Below are positions 1-7,567 of a DNA stretch of 14,664 nt, piece by piece. The first letter of the stretch is position 1. Every line of letters begins with the position of its first letter. The position numbers were made by a program, and so were the translations under genes. The notes beneath the pieces are model-generated. The model was not told the DNA's origin, ran no database searches, and saw only the letters and a list, made by a program, of their open reading frames with translations. Source of the stretch: Cephalothrix spiralis (lineage: Eukaryota > Nemertea > Palaeonemertea > Archinemertea > Cephalotrichidae); contig JAUCNG010042226.1 of the NCBI GenBank assembly GCA_032353305.1, forward strand, positions 1-14,664, given 5' to 3'.

Positions 1-328
1 GTTATAGTTCTTACGATATGTCCTTGAACTTGACCTTCATTTACTTATTCCTTCATTCCAGGGGATCTATATCCCAGTTCTTTGCATATTTTGACAACAT
101 CGTTTTCAGCTCTATCAGATTTTATATTGTGATAGCCCTAGTGACGCCTTTGAGAGCTTAGGTAGGAAATGAATATGTTTACATGATACCAGTAGATGTG
201 AAAATGCCATATTGGACCGACATTGCTATAATTGAAGGATTGGATGGCTACAAGAATATGACAGCCAATAATGTCGGGAAATACTCTTCCGGTTATTCTA
301 TACATCCGGGACAGTGTCCGGGCTTAGT
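1..328. other. Left edge, no gene recognised
   Basis: This stretch has no recognisable gene or repeat. A pyrimidine-rich tract ending in CAG at 59-61 looks like a splice acceptor, followed by a frame open for about 33 codons (63-157) that is rich in hydrophobic residues and stops at TAG next to a GTAGGA donor-like site. A frame that short is expected by chance in AT-rich DNA, so I do not call an exon. An imperfect palindrome, CCGGGACAGTGTCCGGG, lies near 307-323. Confidence 0.5.
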
Positions 329-600
329 GCGGCACGGTGGTTAAGTGGTTAAGCGCTGGCGTTATAATCCAGGGGTCCCTGGATCGATACCCAGTCTTGA
401 CACCACTTTCCATCGGGTGGAACCGTAAGCAAGTTCCTTAGCGCATAGCTTCCTGGGTGGCTCGGTCAAGTCAAATAGTGAGACACTGTCCCTCCCTTCG
501 GGGTAAATATCCCACCTGCTAATCGGTATATAGAAAATAGATTAGAGTGCGCGGTAGGTCTAATGCTCAGCAAGCGGACCATTAAGTGTCTATTTGAGCC
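329..600 (+). repeat. tRNA-derived SINE-like copy
   Basis: The first 75 bases are tRNA-like. An A-box-like TGGTTAAGTGG sits at 338-348 and a B-box-like GGATCGATACC at 381-391. An anticodon-arm-like segment has a 7-base loop whose central triplet would read TAT. The acceptor ends do not pair, so this is not an intact tRNA gene. The body contains CCCTCCCTTCGG (about 490-501) and a tail GGTATATAGAAAATAGATTAGAGTGCG. That tail recurs, inverted, at 13020-13100, and the CCCTCCCTTCGG block recurs inverted at about 13399-13415. Together these show a dispersed SINE-like family. The 3' limit is approximate. Transcription, if any, would be by RNA polymerase III with LINE machinery supplied in trans; that is family knowledge, not seen here. 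Confidence 0.7.
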
Positions 601-708
601 AGTCATCTGACGCCCTATATAGAAGAAGAAGTGAATTCATGAATTTCGACGCGCCTTTGTAGCTACTTAATACTTTAACACCCAGTGTACACGGTACTAT
701 ATTCGCCG

Positions 709-1038
709 GTATACTTGATTTTTGTTGACCAGAAAAACTCTTTGGTAGTTATGATCCATCATGTCCCAACAATTTCAAAAATCTAGTTGCTCAGTTTTCG
801 AAAAATGTTTAGGATGGAGTTTTAGGATTGCGCATGCACAAATCGCAAAAATAGCAGCCGATTCTGGTAAATTAGAGGCATGGTCTATCTATGTGACGTA
901 GAATCAGCCGTTACAGAGTTAAATATTTTTTCGAAAACTGAGCAACCGGCGATTTTGAAATTTTCAGGAAAATGATGTCGGGACACCATGGATCAAAAAA
1001 AACAAAAGGGTTTTCTAGTCAAGAAAAAGCAAGTGTAG
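709..1038. repeat. Foldback (MITE-like) element, ~330 bp
   Basis: Two arms of about 105-120 bp, at 709-812 and 920-1038, are imperfect reverse complements. Matched blocks include TACTTG.TTTTTGTTGACCAGAAAA at the outer edge against its complement near 1012-1037, GATCCATCATGTCCC against GGGACACCATGGATC, and the inner TTGCTCAGTTTTCGAAAAA against TTTTTCGAAAACTGAGCAA, which is essentially perfect. About 107 bp lie between the arms. There is no coding potential and I could not define a target-site duplication. This is the form of a non-autonomous foldback DNA transposon; the superfamily is unknown. Confidence 0.75.
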
Positions 1039-1829
1039 GACTGGAATAGCAAACTATATGCGCTTTGCATATAGTATGTTTTTGAAAAACGGTGTTTCCA
1101 AAGATATTCTTCCCTTCATGATCAATAGAAATTTGTAAAATGATTACTCCATTCACGCATAAAATGTGACCAATAAATTAAAGCGCCTCTAGCGGCGAAA
1201 CACTTGACTACAGAAAAAACTGTTTCATTTAGCCTTATCTTTATTTTCGATACTCTTATCGATTTAATTATTTTTGAATAAGTTTAGCAATATTTTTAAA
1301 ACTGATACCTACCTAGAGATCACATACATCACGTGACCTTGACCTAAAATATTAAAATTCGATTCTGCCAATTTGGTATATCGAATAATTTGCGAAGTGA
1401 AAACCTATGTTTTGGAATTTATAAATTACCTCTCAGAAAGAGGTCTTCATGACTTGATATTGCTTTCAAGGTGTACCTGTCTAGATTAATAGGTGACATC
1501 AATCCTCGTTAATCCCCTTGGTACCATCTAGCTGAAGCAAGGAAGTCTATTATGTGGATTGCTCGGTTAAAATGTCAGGATGATATTTCGATTTGTCTGC
1601 CATGTTCACCTTCTACATGAGAAAATTCAGAATTATCCTACACATAAAATCTGTGGAACTTTTCGTAGGAGTGTGGTCCCAGTTCTCGTCAAATAAACTG
1701 GCTCACTGAACTTGATGATTAACTAGCAAAATCAGGCCCCTTATTCAGGTTTTAGTCACTTATATACGCAGCATTTATTTTTAATTCTTTGATATACGCA
1801 GCATAGTCTGAGGGGGCGGCCCCGTATAG
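1039..1829. other. Non-coding AT-rich stretch
   Basis: No gene is recognised. Visible small features are a short hairpin at about 1053-1076 (ACTATATGC / GCATATAGT), a spaced 13-bp direct repeat ATATACGCAGCAT at 1762-1774 and 1792-1804, and a CACGTGACCTTGA string near 1332 that recurs at about 3137. None of these makes a defined element. Confidence 0.5.
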
Positions 1830-1905
1830 AACAGTCGGCGAGAGGTTCGAACCCAAGACCATGAGTTTAAAGGAGTATTCCCTACCGACTGAGCGGTTCT
1901 TTGGC
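1830..1905 (-). repeat. tRNA-like head fragment of a SINE
   Basis: Read on the minus strand, this piece has an A-box-like GCTCAGTCGGTAGGG (1880-1894) and a perfect B-box core GGTTCGAACCT (1843-1853), spaced as in a tRNA. The anticodon-arm region reads CTCCTTTAAACTCATGG, loosely like a lysine or phenylalanine tRNA. The acceptor ends do not pair and the T stem is poor, so it is a decayed tRNA or the head of a tRNA-derived SINE and not a working tRNA gene. No clear SINE body follows it. Confidence 0.5.
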
Positions 1906-2846
1906 TTTCGATTCAGCGAGACCTATTTCTGATGAACTTTTCCAAGAAAATAAATATATTGGTCCCTTTTTGAGATTCGAGATCTGTGCATGTGCAGTTC
2001 AGTTGCTGCTATGCTCATTCGGGAATCAGAAAAATAATAACTTAATCTTGCAGATATGGGTCATTTTGCTATCTGTCGGTAATTACCTAAGGGTTAACGT
2101 CTATAGAGAGTGGTTTATGGTATAGGAACATTTTGTAGAGGGCTAAAACCAGCATTCGAGTAATAAAATTGTGAATTTATTGTATTTGGACCGTCAATAT
2201 CTCAGTAACGGCTGGATTAAGGCTTCTTCATATGAACTTGATAAAACATTTGTCATTTGAATTCCGTAAAAATTTAGTTTGGTAATGCATGCAATGTGGT
2301 TTGAAAAATCTTCTTCCGCGCTTTTTCAACGCGGGTGCATAGGGTGGGCGCGTGTTAAATACATGTATGTCTATAGTAAACGGTAAATTATCAAGTGATA
2401 CTTATCATCCTCCCACCCACCTATAACTACTGACTACCGACTATTTATAGGGATACAAATTGCTATCCTGGCTTTTGGCGTGGGCCAAGATTATACAAAA
2501 TTATAGTTTGAACGACACAAATTACAGTTTGAACCACCTAATTATACTTAATTGATCTAAACGACTCTATGAATTGATGTCTATTTGTATATACAACAAT
2601 TTAATACTCGGATGTCAGAAATGCTACATTAAAGTTTGATGATACTGTATCATATTCAAGGTTATTCTTTTTCGCGTTCAATAAAGAATAAACCGAATTT
2701 TTTCTTCTCCCAGGACAAAATCCGTGGTCATTCGTAACAAATCCGAAATTAATATTGGGTCTCAAAAACCCCATAATAGTAATATTTTAAAATTCTATCT
2801 CCTCTGCTAATATTAAACTGAAGCCAATTTTAAATCAAAACTAGAC
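1906..2846. other. Non-coding stretch with one dispersed motif
   Basis: A 74-codon open frame at 1901-2125 overlaps the tRNA-like fragment and has no recognisable protein features, so it is not called. The segment AATATCTCAGTAACGGCTGG followed by ATTAAGG (2198-2222) is repeated almost exactly at 11881-11905 in the same orientation, showing a dispersed repeat fragment. A hairpin GGTTATTCTTT / AAAGAATAAACC lies near 2661-2696. Nothing else is recognised. Confidence 0.5.
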
Positions 2847-3066
2847 AAAAGTATCTTAATTACCCTAGTAAACGAGAGGCTAGTATCCCCATTCCTGTGT
2901 ACACTAGTATGTCCCAAATCATATTATGTGATATAAATGATATGTGCAATAAATACGACTGTGACCTGTGAGGTCACTCTTATAACGTGTAAACTAAAAT
3001 GGAGTATCTTTGAGGCTCTCAAACATCTGGTCCCGCGAGTCGGCTAGTACCCGCATTCCTGTTTAC
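2847..3066. repeat. Two-unit diverged tandem repeat, ~160 bp period
   Basis: The segment at 2873-2902 (GAGAGGCTAGTATCCCCATT then CCTGTGTAC) is matched at 3036-3066 by GAGTCGGCTAGTACCCGCAT then TCCTGTTTAC. An upstream block, AGTATCTT, also recurs at about 2850 and 3003. Both spacings are near 153-163 bp, so this is a duplicated unit and not a chance match. It has no coding potential and its origin is unknown. Confidence 0.6.
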
Positions 3067-3187
3067 GAACTTTAAAAAAAGCATATATCTAAATCAGATC
3101 GGGCCGGATTTATTAAATTCGGTACCATCATGATCTCACGTGACCTTGAAGTTGTAACCTGATTTTTTAAAATAAGCAAGTATTATA

Positions 3188-4107
3188 GTGTTTGTATCAC
3201 CCTAAATGAGCGTTGAGTATTACGTTAGATCCCTAGCATGTACTTGGGTAGTAAGAAATCCCTTAAATAATCGTAAACATTTAGTAAAAATGCCATACAA
3301 CAAACAAATCGTAAACCTCCAAATGGGAGATAGCCCTAATAACCATAGCCAAAACGTATAATTACACAGTAAAACAAATTAGGTTAAGTGAATTATGTTT
3401 AGGTTCACGGCCAAAGTCAGTTGTAGAGTAACGTAGTAGATCACCTTTTTTAGCCTCGTGGCGCCGCCTCCGGACTTTTCAATGCATTTTTTTGCTAATA
3501 CATGTATTTTTTATTTTTATAAATAAAAAATAAATTACATGTATTTAAAAAGGCCCCTTAGGCTGAAATAGGTGATCTACTATACGTTACATCCCAAATG
3601 ACTTTGGACTATCACTTGCTTGGTTCCGTTACAAACCCAAATATTTTGGGTTGCAAGGATCCAAAAATTAAAAATTTGGGTCTTGCAACCAAAATTTGCA
3701 GAGACCATTTTTTGAGTTCTGGCAACCTAATTTTGTTGAAAGTGGTTGTTACGGTTTTCAGACTTAACTAAATATCACGGAACCCAATTTTGATTTACTG
3801 TGTATCACCTGAATTAGTGTTAGCCTAGGCCTATAGGGTAGTAAGAAATCACTTGGAAATCGTTAACATGTAGTTAAAACGCCTTACAACAAAAAATTAT
3901 TCATCTCTGAAGCGGAAATAGCCAAAACGTGTATTGTGTATCAGAACATTAAACTTCTGTATAATCCGGAACCCAATTTTGGTTTACTGTGTATCACTTG
4001 AATGCATGGTGCTCAGCATGTACTAGGGTAGCATTTGAAGAACTCTCTTGAAAATCCTAAATTCACCTCCGAAGCGGAAATAGCCAAAACGTGTATGGTG
4101 TATCAAA
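3188..4107. repeat. Cluster of diverged direct repeats, ~190 bp unit
   Basis: At least three copies of one unit are seen: about 3188-3360, 3779-3967 and 3968-4107. Shared blocks are GGAACCCAATTTTG.TTTACTGTGTATCAC (second and third copies, 189 bp apart), CATGTACT.GGGTAGTAAGAAATC, TTACAACAAA, GAAGCGGAAATAGCCAAAACGTGTAT and a trailing GTGTATCA. The first copy is separated from the others by a foldback element and a G/T-rich segment with a GGTTGCAAG / CTTGCAACC hairpin near 3651-3693. The third copy stops just before the minus-strand candidate exon at 4120. No protein is encoded; this is old repeat DNA in an intron or intergenic space. Confidence 0.65.
3411..3607. repeat. Foldback element inside the direct-repeat cluster
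   Basis: The outer ends are CCAAAGTCA (3411-3419) and its complement TGACTTTGG (3599-3607). Next comes GTAACGTAGTAGATCACCT (3428-3446) against AGGTGATCTACTATACGTTAC (3570-3590). The centre is a long AT hairpin, ACATGTATTTTTTATTTTT against its near complement at about 3500-3543. Such nested complementarity is typical of a short palindromic MITE. It lies between copies one and two of the surrounding direct repeat, so it probably inserted after that repeat duplicated. No transposase or clear target-site duplication is visible. Confidence 0.7.
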
Positions 4108-4119
4108 AATTCTACTTAC

Positions 4120-4233
4120 CGTTTCTGCATATAATCCATTTACTGACTGATAACTCCTACCACCTTCACAAACAGGTGATTTGGGTGACGTTGAAGGGGT
4201 AAGGAGGGAATTTTCCTCCGATCCTTTTTCCAT
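4120..4233 (-). CDS. Candidate coding exon, unrecognised protein
   Basis: Reading the minus strand, an ATG at 4233-4231 opens 38 codons beginning MEKGSEENSLLTPSTSPKSP and continuing with V-C-E-G-G-R and SYQSVNGLYAET. The frame ends exactly in phase at a consensus splice donor, ACG|GTAAGTAGA (donor at 4119-4114). The composition (charged start, then a Ser/Thr/Pro stretch) resembles the cytoplasmic N-terminus of many membrane proteins or a disordered linker, and differs from the repeat-derived DNA on both sides. The frame is also open upstream to an ATG at 4353, with acceptor-like CAG sites near 4242 and 4282, so it may be an internal exon and not the first one. I do not recognise the family and found no partner exon. 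Coding status is an inference from the donor and composition. Confidence 0.45.
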
Positions 4234-4384
4234 TATTGCTCGGTACTGACAGGCACTGTTTGACACTTTGTCCGAGTAATATAAACTGACAGGAATTCTG
4301 CTAAATCCAAGAAAATCAATATAAACCCCTGTCTTAGTTAAAATTGCCTTCATTCATGATCTAAATAATTCATTTAACATGTTT

Positions 4385-4632
4385 CTAAATTCTTATCCTT
4401 GAAGATGTTTTGTGAAACTGAAGATCAGAATATCTCAATTATTTCGTTCAGTATCCTATATCTTTCGATTTCTAAAACAAATTGTTTAATGTATGTTTAC
4501 GATAATCTAACGCTTACTCCATAATAAAACAAATGCATTAAAAGTAATTGTTTTAGTATAGCAATATAGAATATCCGACGCCGTCACTCCAAATAAAATT
4601 TTGAATTTATATTTCAAACAGTATAGGACTGA
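4385..4632 (+). repeat. Retroelement-like 3' end, copy 1
   Basis: This ~250-bp segment matches 5255-5545 over most of its length. Shared blocks include TATCCTTGAA, TCTCAATTATTTCGTT, TAATTGTTTTAGTATAGCAA and the terminal CCGACGCCGTCACTCCAAAT followed by an AAATAAAA signal and TTTGAATTTATATTT. An AATAAA signal followed by a short AT-rich simple repeat is the form of the 3' end of many non-LTR retrotransposons or their SINE partners. No reverse transcriptase reading frame is present, so these are truncated or non-autonomous copies. Confidence 0.55.
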
Positions 4633-4639
4633 CGACGAT

Positions 4640-5250
4640 TTTAGTAAATGTTTTATAAAAAAAAATACCGTTTCGGATAACTTGGGGTAATTCTCCGAAC
4701 TGCGAGATAAGCGTTCGATTCAAGTGAAGAGCGCGCTGCGTATGTACCGCCTCTTGCCTTACAGGGTATTAATATACATGGTGTCCCAATATTTTGGAAA
4801 ACAGCCAGATGACGTCATATTGTGACTTCATTATGAATTTACCATTTTATATCGCTGCTTAGTGATCACTGGAGAGATCAAATGAAATAAATTTGGTGCA
4901 AATCTGTCTAATTAAAACTGAACTACATAAATTTCACCATCCTCGTTCCCATGGTATTATATCATATTTCATAATAGCCAAATTTCACCAAAGGACCAAC
5001 AAATTAAATTGAACGTCCTTTCTCGAAAAAATGTGATTCTCGGATAATTACGTGATTGTTTACGACTTTTAAATATTTCTTATTCAATTTACTATTCACA
5101 ATTTGTTTCTTAAATTGAAATGCACTAAAAATATTCCAGATTAATTTCAGAGTGATTGGAAATAGCATTATCTCGATTTAGTATCTCGATTTAGTATAAC
5201 CAGAGGTCGTTCGGAAGAATCATCGTAGCTCCCTTAGTTATGTCTGTGTC
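4640..5250. other. Non-coding spacer
   Basis: No gene is recognised between the two large repeat copies. A perfect 13-bp tandem duplication, TATCTCGATTTAG twice, occupies 5169-5194. A lone B-box-like GCGTTCGATTC occurs at 4711-4721 without a convincing A box. TACATGGTGTCCCAATATTT near 4777-4796 resembles the GATCCATGGTGTCCCGACAT edge (minus-strand reading) of the foldback at 709-1038, perhaps a decayed relative. Confidence 0.45.
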
Positions 5251-5254
5251 CGTT

Positions 5255-5552
5255 TCAGAATTCGTATCCTTGAAAAATTTTACGATATTTTTAGTGAAAT
5301 TGAAGACAAGAATTATCTCAATTATTTCGTTGTTGTTCCATAGCTATTATCCTATCTTTCTATTGAGATCGTTCTGGAACTTATCGGTTGTTAAACTATC
5401 GTTGACGAAAGCCGTTAATCTATCGTTTATTCCGTAATATAACAAATGTAAAGATAATTGTTTTAGTATAGCAATATAGTATCATCCAAAGGGATAATCC
5501 CCTTTGGATTATCCGACGCGCGTCACTCTAAATAAGACTTTGAATTTGAATT
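5255..5552 (+). repeat. Retroelement-like 3' end, copy 2, with hairpin
   Basis: This is the second copy of the 4385-4632 repeat, diverged by indels and substitutions. It has an added hairpin just before the end signature: ATCCAAAGGGGATTATCCC-type complementarity at about 5486-5510 (CCAAAGGG against CCCTTTGG). The end then reads CCGACGCGCGTCACTCTAAATAAG followed by TTTGAATTTGAATTTG. A 65-codon open frame at 5240-5437 lies inside the repeat and has no recognisable features, so it is not called a gene. Confidence 0.55.
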
Positions 5553-5957
5553 TGTATAGCAATGTAATATAATCCAAAGGTACCTTTGGTATCCAACGCC
5601 TTGACTCCTAATAAAGATTAGAATTTGAATTGACTATAAAAATGGTTCAAAATTTGGGTTAGAATTAAGTGTAAATAATGTGCATAATTAGTAAACAATG
5701 GCTTTGGCTAAATATCATGACCTTTGCTTTGGCCTTTATACGCTATTTCTCTTCCTTGTAATGAAATATACTCGGCAACGCCGTCACTCCAAATAAAAAA
5801 CTTGAATTGGAATTCACTATAAAAATAGTCAAAAATGTAATTAAGAGTCTATTGGTGAACTTCCTCGCTGTGTCTGTGGCTTTGGCATGTACCCTTTCAA
5901 TTCCTTGTTATAAAAGGTCCAGCGCCGTCACTCGAAATAAAAGTTTGAATTTGAATC
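5553..5957 (+). repeat. Array of three further end-signature units
   Basis: Three more units end with the same signature. The first ends near 5630 and carries the perfect palindrome CCAAAGGTACCTTTGG at 5575-5590. The second spans about 5631-5816 and contains GGCTTTGGC and TTCTCTTCCTTGTAAT. The third spans about 5817-5957. Each closes with a version of CGCCGTCACTCCAAATAAAA then TTGAATTTGAAT, and the last two begin with ACTATAAAAATRGTYAAAAA. The head-to-tail order shows tandem duplication of a retroelement-derived 3' end. They have no coding potential. Confidence 0.6.
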
Positions 5958-5962
5958 GACTA

Positions 5963-6291
5963 AAGCCTACCGCACACTAGTCCGCAGAATCGCAAGAACG
6001 CTAGAACGCAACAAAATCAAACATGTAATCCTAACCAACACTAATTCGCATAATCGCAGGAACGCTAGAACGCCGATTTGCAGGATCGCATCAAAATTCC
6101 TAGTGTGCCTGAGTGTGCAGGGACATAATCGCTAGAACGCTCAAAATCAAACATGTTTGATTTTGGTTGCGTTCTAGCGATTATGCCCGCACACTAGGAT
6201 CGGCGTTCCTGCGATTATGCGAATTAGTGTTGGTTGGGATTACATGTTTGAAGCGTTCTTGCAATTCTGCGGACTACTGTGCGGTAGGCTT
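5963..6291. repeat. 329-bp palindromic foldback element inserted in the array
   Basis: The element begins AAGCCTACCGCACACTAGTC and ends with the near-perfect reverse complement GACTACTGTGCGGTAGGCTT. Complementarity continues inward: CCGCAGAATCGCAAGAACGC, CATGTAATCCTAACCAACAC with TAATTCGCATAATCGCAGGA, and a centre of CAAAATCAAACATGTTTGATTTTG at about 6141-6164. Short motifs AATCGC and GAACGCTAGAACGC recur several times within each arm. The flanks fit an interrupted unit: ACTA on the left and ACATAGTCGAAAAATTTAG on the right match the start of the neighbouring repeat unit. It has no reading frame and would be mobilised in trans, if at all. Confidence 0.85.
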
Positions 6292-6391
6292 AACATAGTC
6301 GAAAAATTTAGTTTAAATTTTGTAAACAAAGTGCATTAGTGAATTTCACGCTGTGGCCTTGGCCTTGTGACTCTTCTCTTCCTAAGGGGTA
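6292..6391 (+). repeat. Start of an end-signature unit, cut by the palindromic element
   Basis: ATAGTCGAAAAATTTAG, then GTGCATTAGTGAATTTCACG, CTGTGGCCTTGGCCTTGTGA and CTCTTCTCTTCCTAAGG, aligns with the first ~95 bases of the units at 5631 and 5817. The CGCCGTCACTC / AATAAA end is missing, so this unit is truncated on its 3' side. Its position right after the palindrome shows that the array existed before the insertion. Confidence 0.55.
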
Positions 6392-7009
6392 GAAGAAACT
6401 TTAATTAAAACCCACGAACGATTTGCTGTACCCGAAATCCATTGGGTGCTTCATAATCCAATATATAATCAGATTTATGTGATTACTTAGGGAGAACCAA
6501 CTGATTCTAGTTGGAGAGGGAAGTTGGACATACTCCAGGCTCAGTGACTGTAACATTGAGTGACAGCGAAGATTGGATTGAGCATAAAGACCTGATAGAA
6601 TAGGGGGAATAACTGTTATTACTGCGTGTATCAACTAGATAGATTCCCGTCCAATTCCAAAATAAGTTACATATTATACGAGGGTCCAGAAGAAGAAAAG
6701 AAAAAAATCTAAGATCACATTTCCCGTTTCTTGTTTTTTTTGTGGATCCTGAATTCCCCGCAACTTTATACGTCTACCTATTCAATCTTACTGTTACAAT
6801 TCATCCTCATCTTCGCCGCAGTCAACATGAAGACCATGACCAAAATTCAAAAGCAGGTCTGTAGGATCTAAAGTCTACGATTCCAATGACTTGAATAAAT
6901 AAAGCTAAACTCCTTTCTCTAGGGGAGCTTGTTAACTCTTCATATAGATCTTCATTTGATTTGGAAGAAAGACAGGTTCTTTTAATAATGCATCAAACTT
7001 CATTACTGG
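6392..7009. other. Mostly featureless spacer with one tiny exon candidate
   Basis: A 77-codon frame on the minus strand at 6401-6634 has no ATG start and no recognisable features and is not called. On the minus strand 6858-6794 could be a small terminal exon (separate entry). A purine run lies at about 6690-6712. No repeat copy is recognised. Confidence 0.4.
6794..6858 (-). CDS. Possible small terminal exon, very uncertain
   Basis: On the minus strand an acceptor-like TTTAGATCCTACAG is followed by 65 nt ending in TAA (6796-6794). After a two-base phase the residues are LLLNFGHGLHVDCGEDEDEL and then stop; the acidic tail is unlike random AT-rich translation. Other readings of the same bases compete: another minus frame opens with ATGGTCTTCATG and runs to a GTAAGA donor, and the plus strand has an ATG followed by CAG|GTCTGT. 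The phase fits splicing from a donor at 10099 in the minus-strand frame at 10080-10334. I recognise no family. Confidence 0.2.
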
Positions 7010-7028
7010 TGATAATTAACATAATTAT
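7010..7028. repeat. Repeated hairpin TGATAATTAACATAATTAT, copy 1
   Basis: This 19-mer occurs exactly here and at 7549-7567. It contains the hairpin ATAATTA-ACA-TAATTAT. The two copies bracket the element at 7277-7489 at distances of about 250 and 60 bp, so they are not its direct target-site duplication. They may be traces of an older element around it. Confidence 0.5.
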
Positions 7029-7276
7029 AGCTATAAAGGTATTTCTTAATTAATCGGATATCGGATCCGCCAAAAAATAGAAGAAGGCCAAAAATAGAAT
7101 ATTCTTTTTAAAATAATTTTCCCGCCACCGCGTAGTCGTAAGTCGAAAAATAAATTGAAGTCCAAGGAAAATGCAACCATCGAATAATAATTAAATTTTC
7201 TCCCTTCCCCGTTATGGAATTAAAAATTAAAGTTATTTGCTATTTCTTGTCAGTTTACAATGATGGAATATATAAC

Positions 7277-7489
7277 TGAGGGGGTCAATGCCTCTTATCG
7301 TAAACGGAATATGGAAAATTACTCTTTACAAATTTGCTATCGGAATTTGCTATCGTAAACGGAAACATGCAAAAATCTCGAAAAGCACTATCGGAAACGG
7401 AAAACTCCAGAAAAATTGCTATCGGAAACGGAAATAGGCTCAAAATTTTGTCGGATATCGGAAATCACACAAAGGCATTGACCCCCTCA
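7277..7489. repeat. TIR-bounded minisatellite element, 213 bp
   Basis: A perfect 17-bp inverted pair bounds the segment: TGAGGGGGTCAATGCCT at 7277-7293 and AGGCATTGACCCCCTCA at 7473-7489. The interior is a degenerate minisatellite of about five copies built on CTATCGGAAACGGAAA, with spacers of roughly 15-20 bp. The 62-codon frame at 7334-7522 is simply a translation of this repeat. The GC-rich ends contrast with the AT-rich flanks. It may be a non-autonomous DNA transposon with an internal tandem repeat. No clear target-site duplication is visible: the flanks are ATAAC and TTACT. Confidence 0.65.
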
Positions 7490-7548
7490 TTACTACACCT
7501 TAGTTGTTCGTCGTTGTGCTAAGCTCTTCTTTTGACAGTACTTATCGT

Positions 7549-7567
7549 TGATAATTAACATAATTAT
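7549..7567. repeat. Repeated hairpin TGATAATTAACATAATTAT, copy 2
   Basis: An exact 19-base match to 7010-7028, including the hairpin with the ACA loop. Sequence outside the match does not align well, so it is either a short shared element end or a self-complementary site copied twice. Confidence 0.5.

Noticed and set aside
63-160. 33-codon hydrophobic open frame after an acceptor-like tract at the left edge
   Set aside because: Short enough to arise by chance in AT-rich DNA; it stops at TAG before the donor-like site and matches no family I know.
331-405. Functional tRNA-Ile (UAU-like anticodon)
   Set aside because: Acceptor ends do not pair, an anticodon-stem pair is mismatched, and the segment continues into a repeat body shared with 13020-13415, so it is a SINE head.
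1901-2125. 74-codon plus-strand open frame
   Set aside because: It overlaps the tRNA-like repeat, has no splice-bounded form and no recognisable protein character.
4711-4721. B-box-like GCGTTCGATTC suggesting another tRNA-derived element
   Set aside because: No convincing A box at the right distance and no shared SINE body.
5963-6291. CRISPR-like array because of repeated AATCGC / GAACGC motifs
   Set aside because: Spacing is irregular, the repeats are tiny and the whole is a palindrome; the host looks eukaryotic.
7334-7522. 62-codon plus-strand frame
   Set aside because: It translates the CTATCGGAAACGGAAA minisatellite and so is not a gene.
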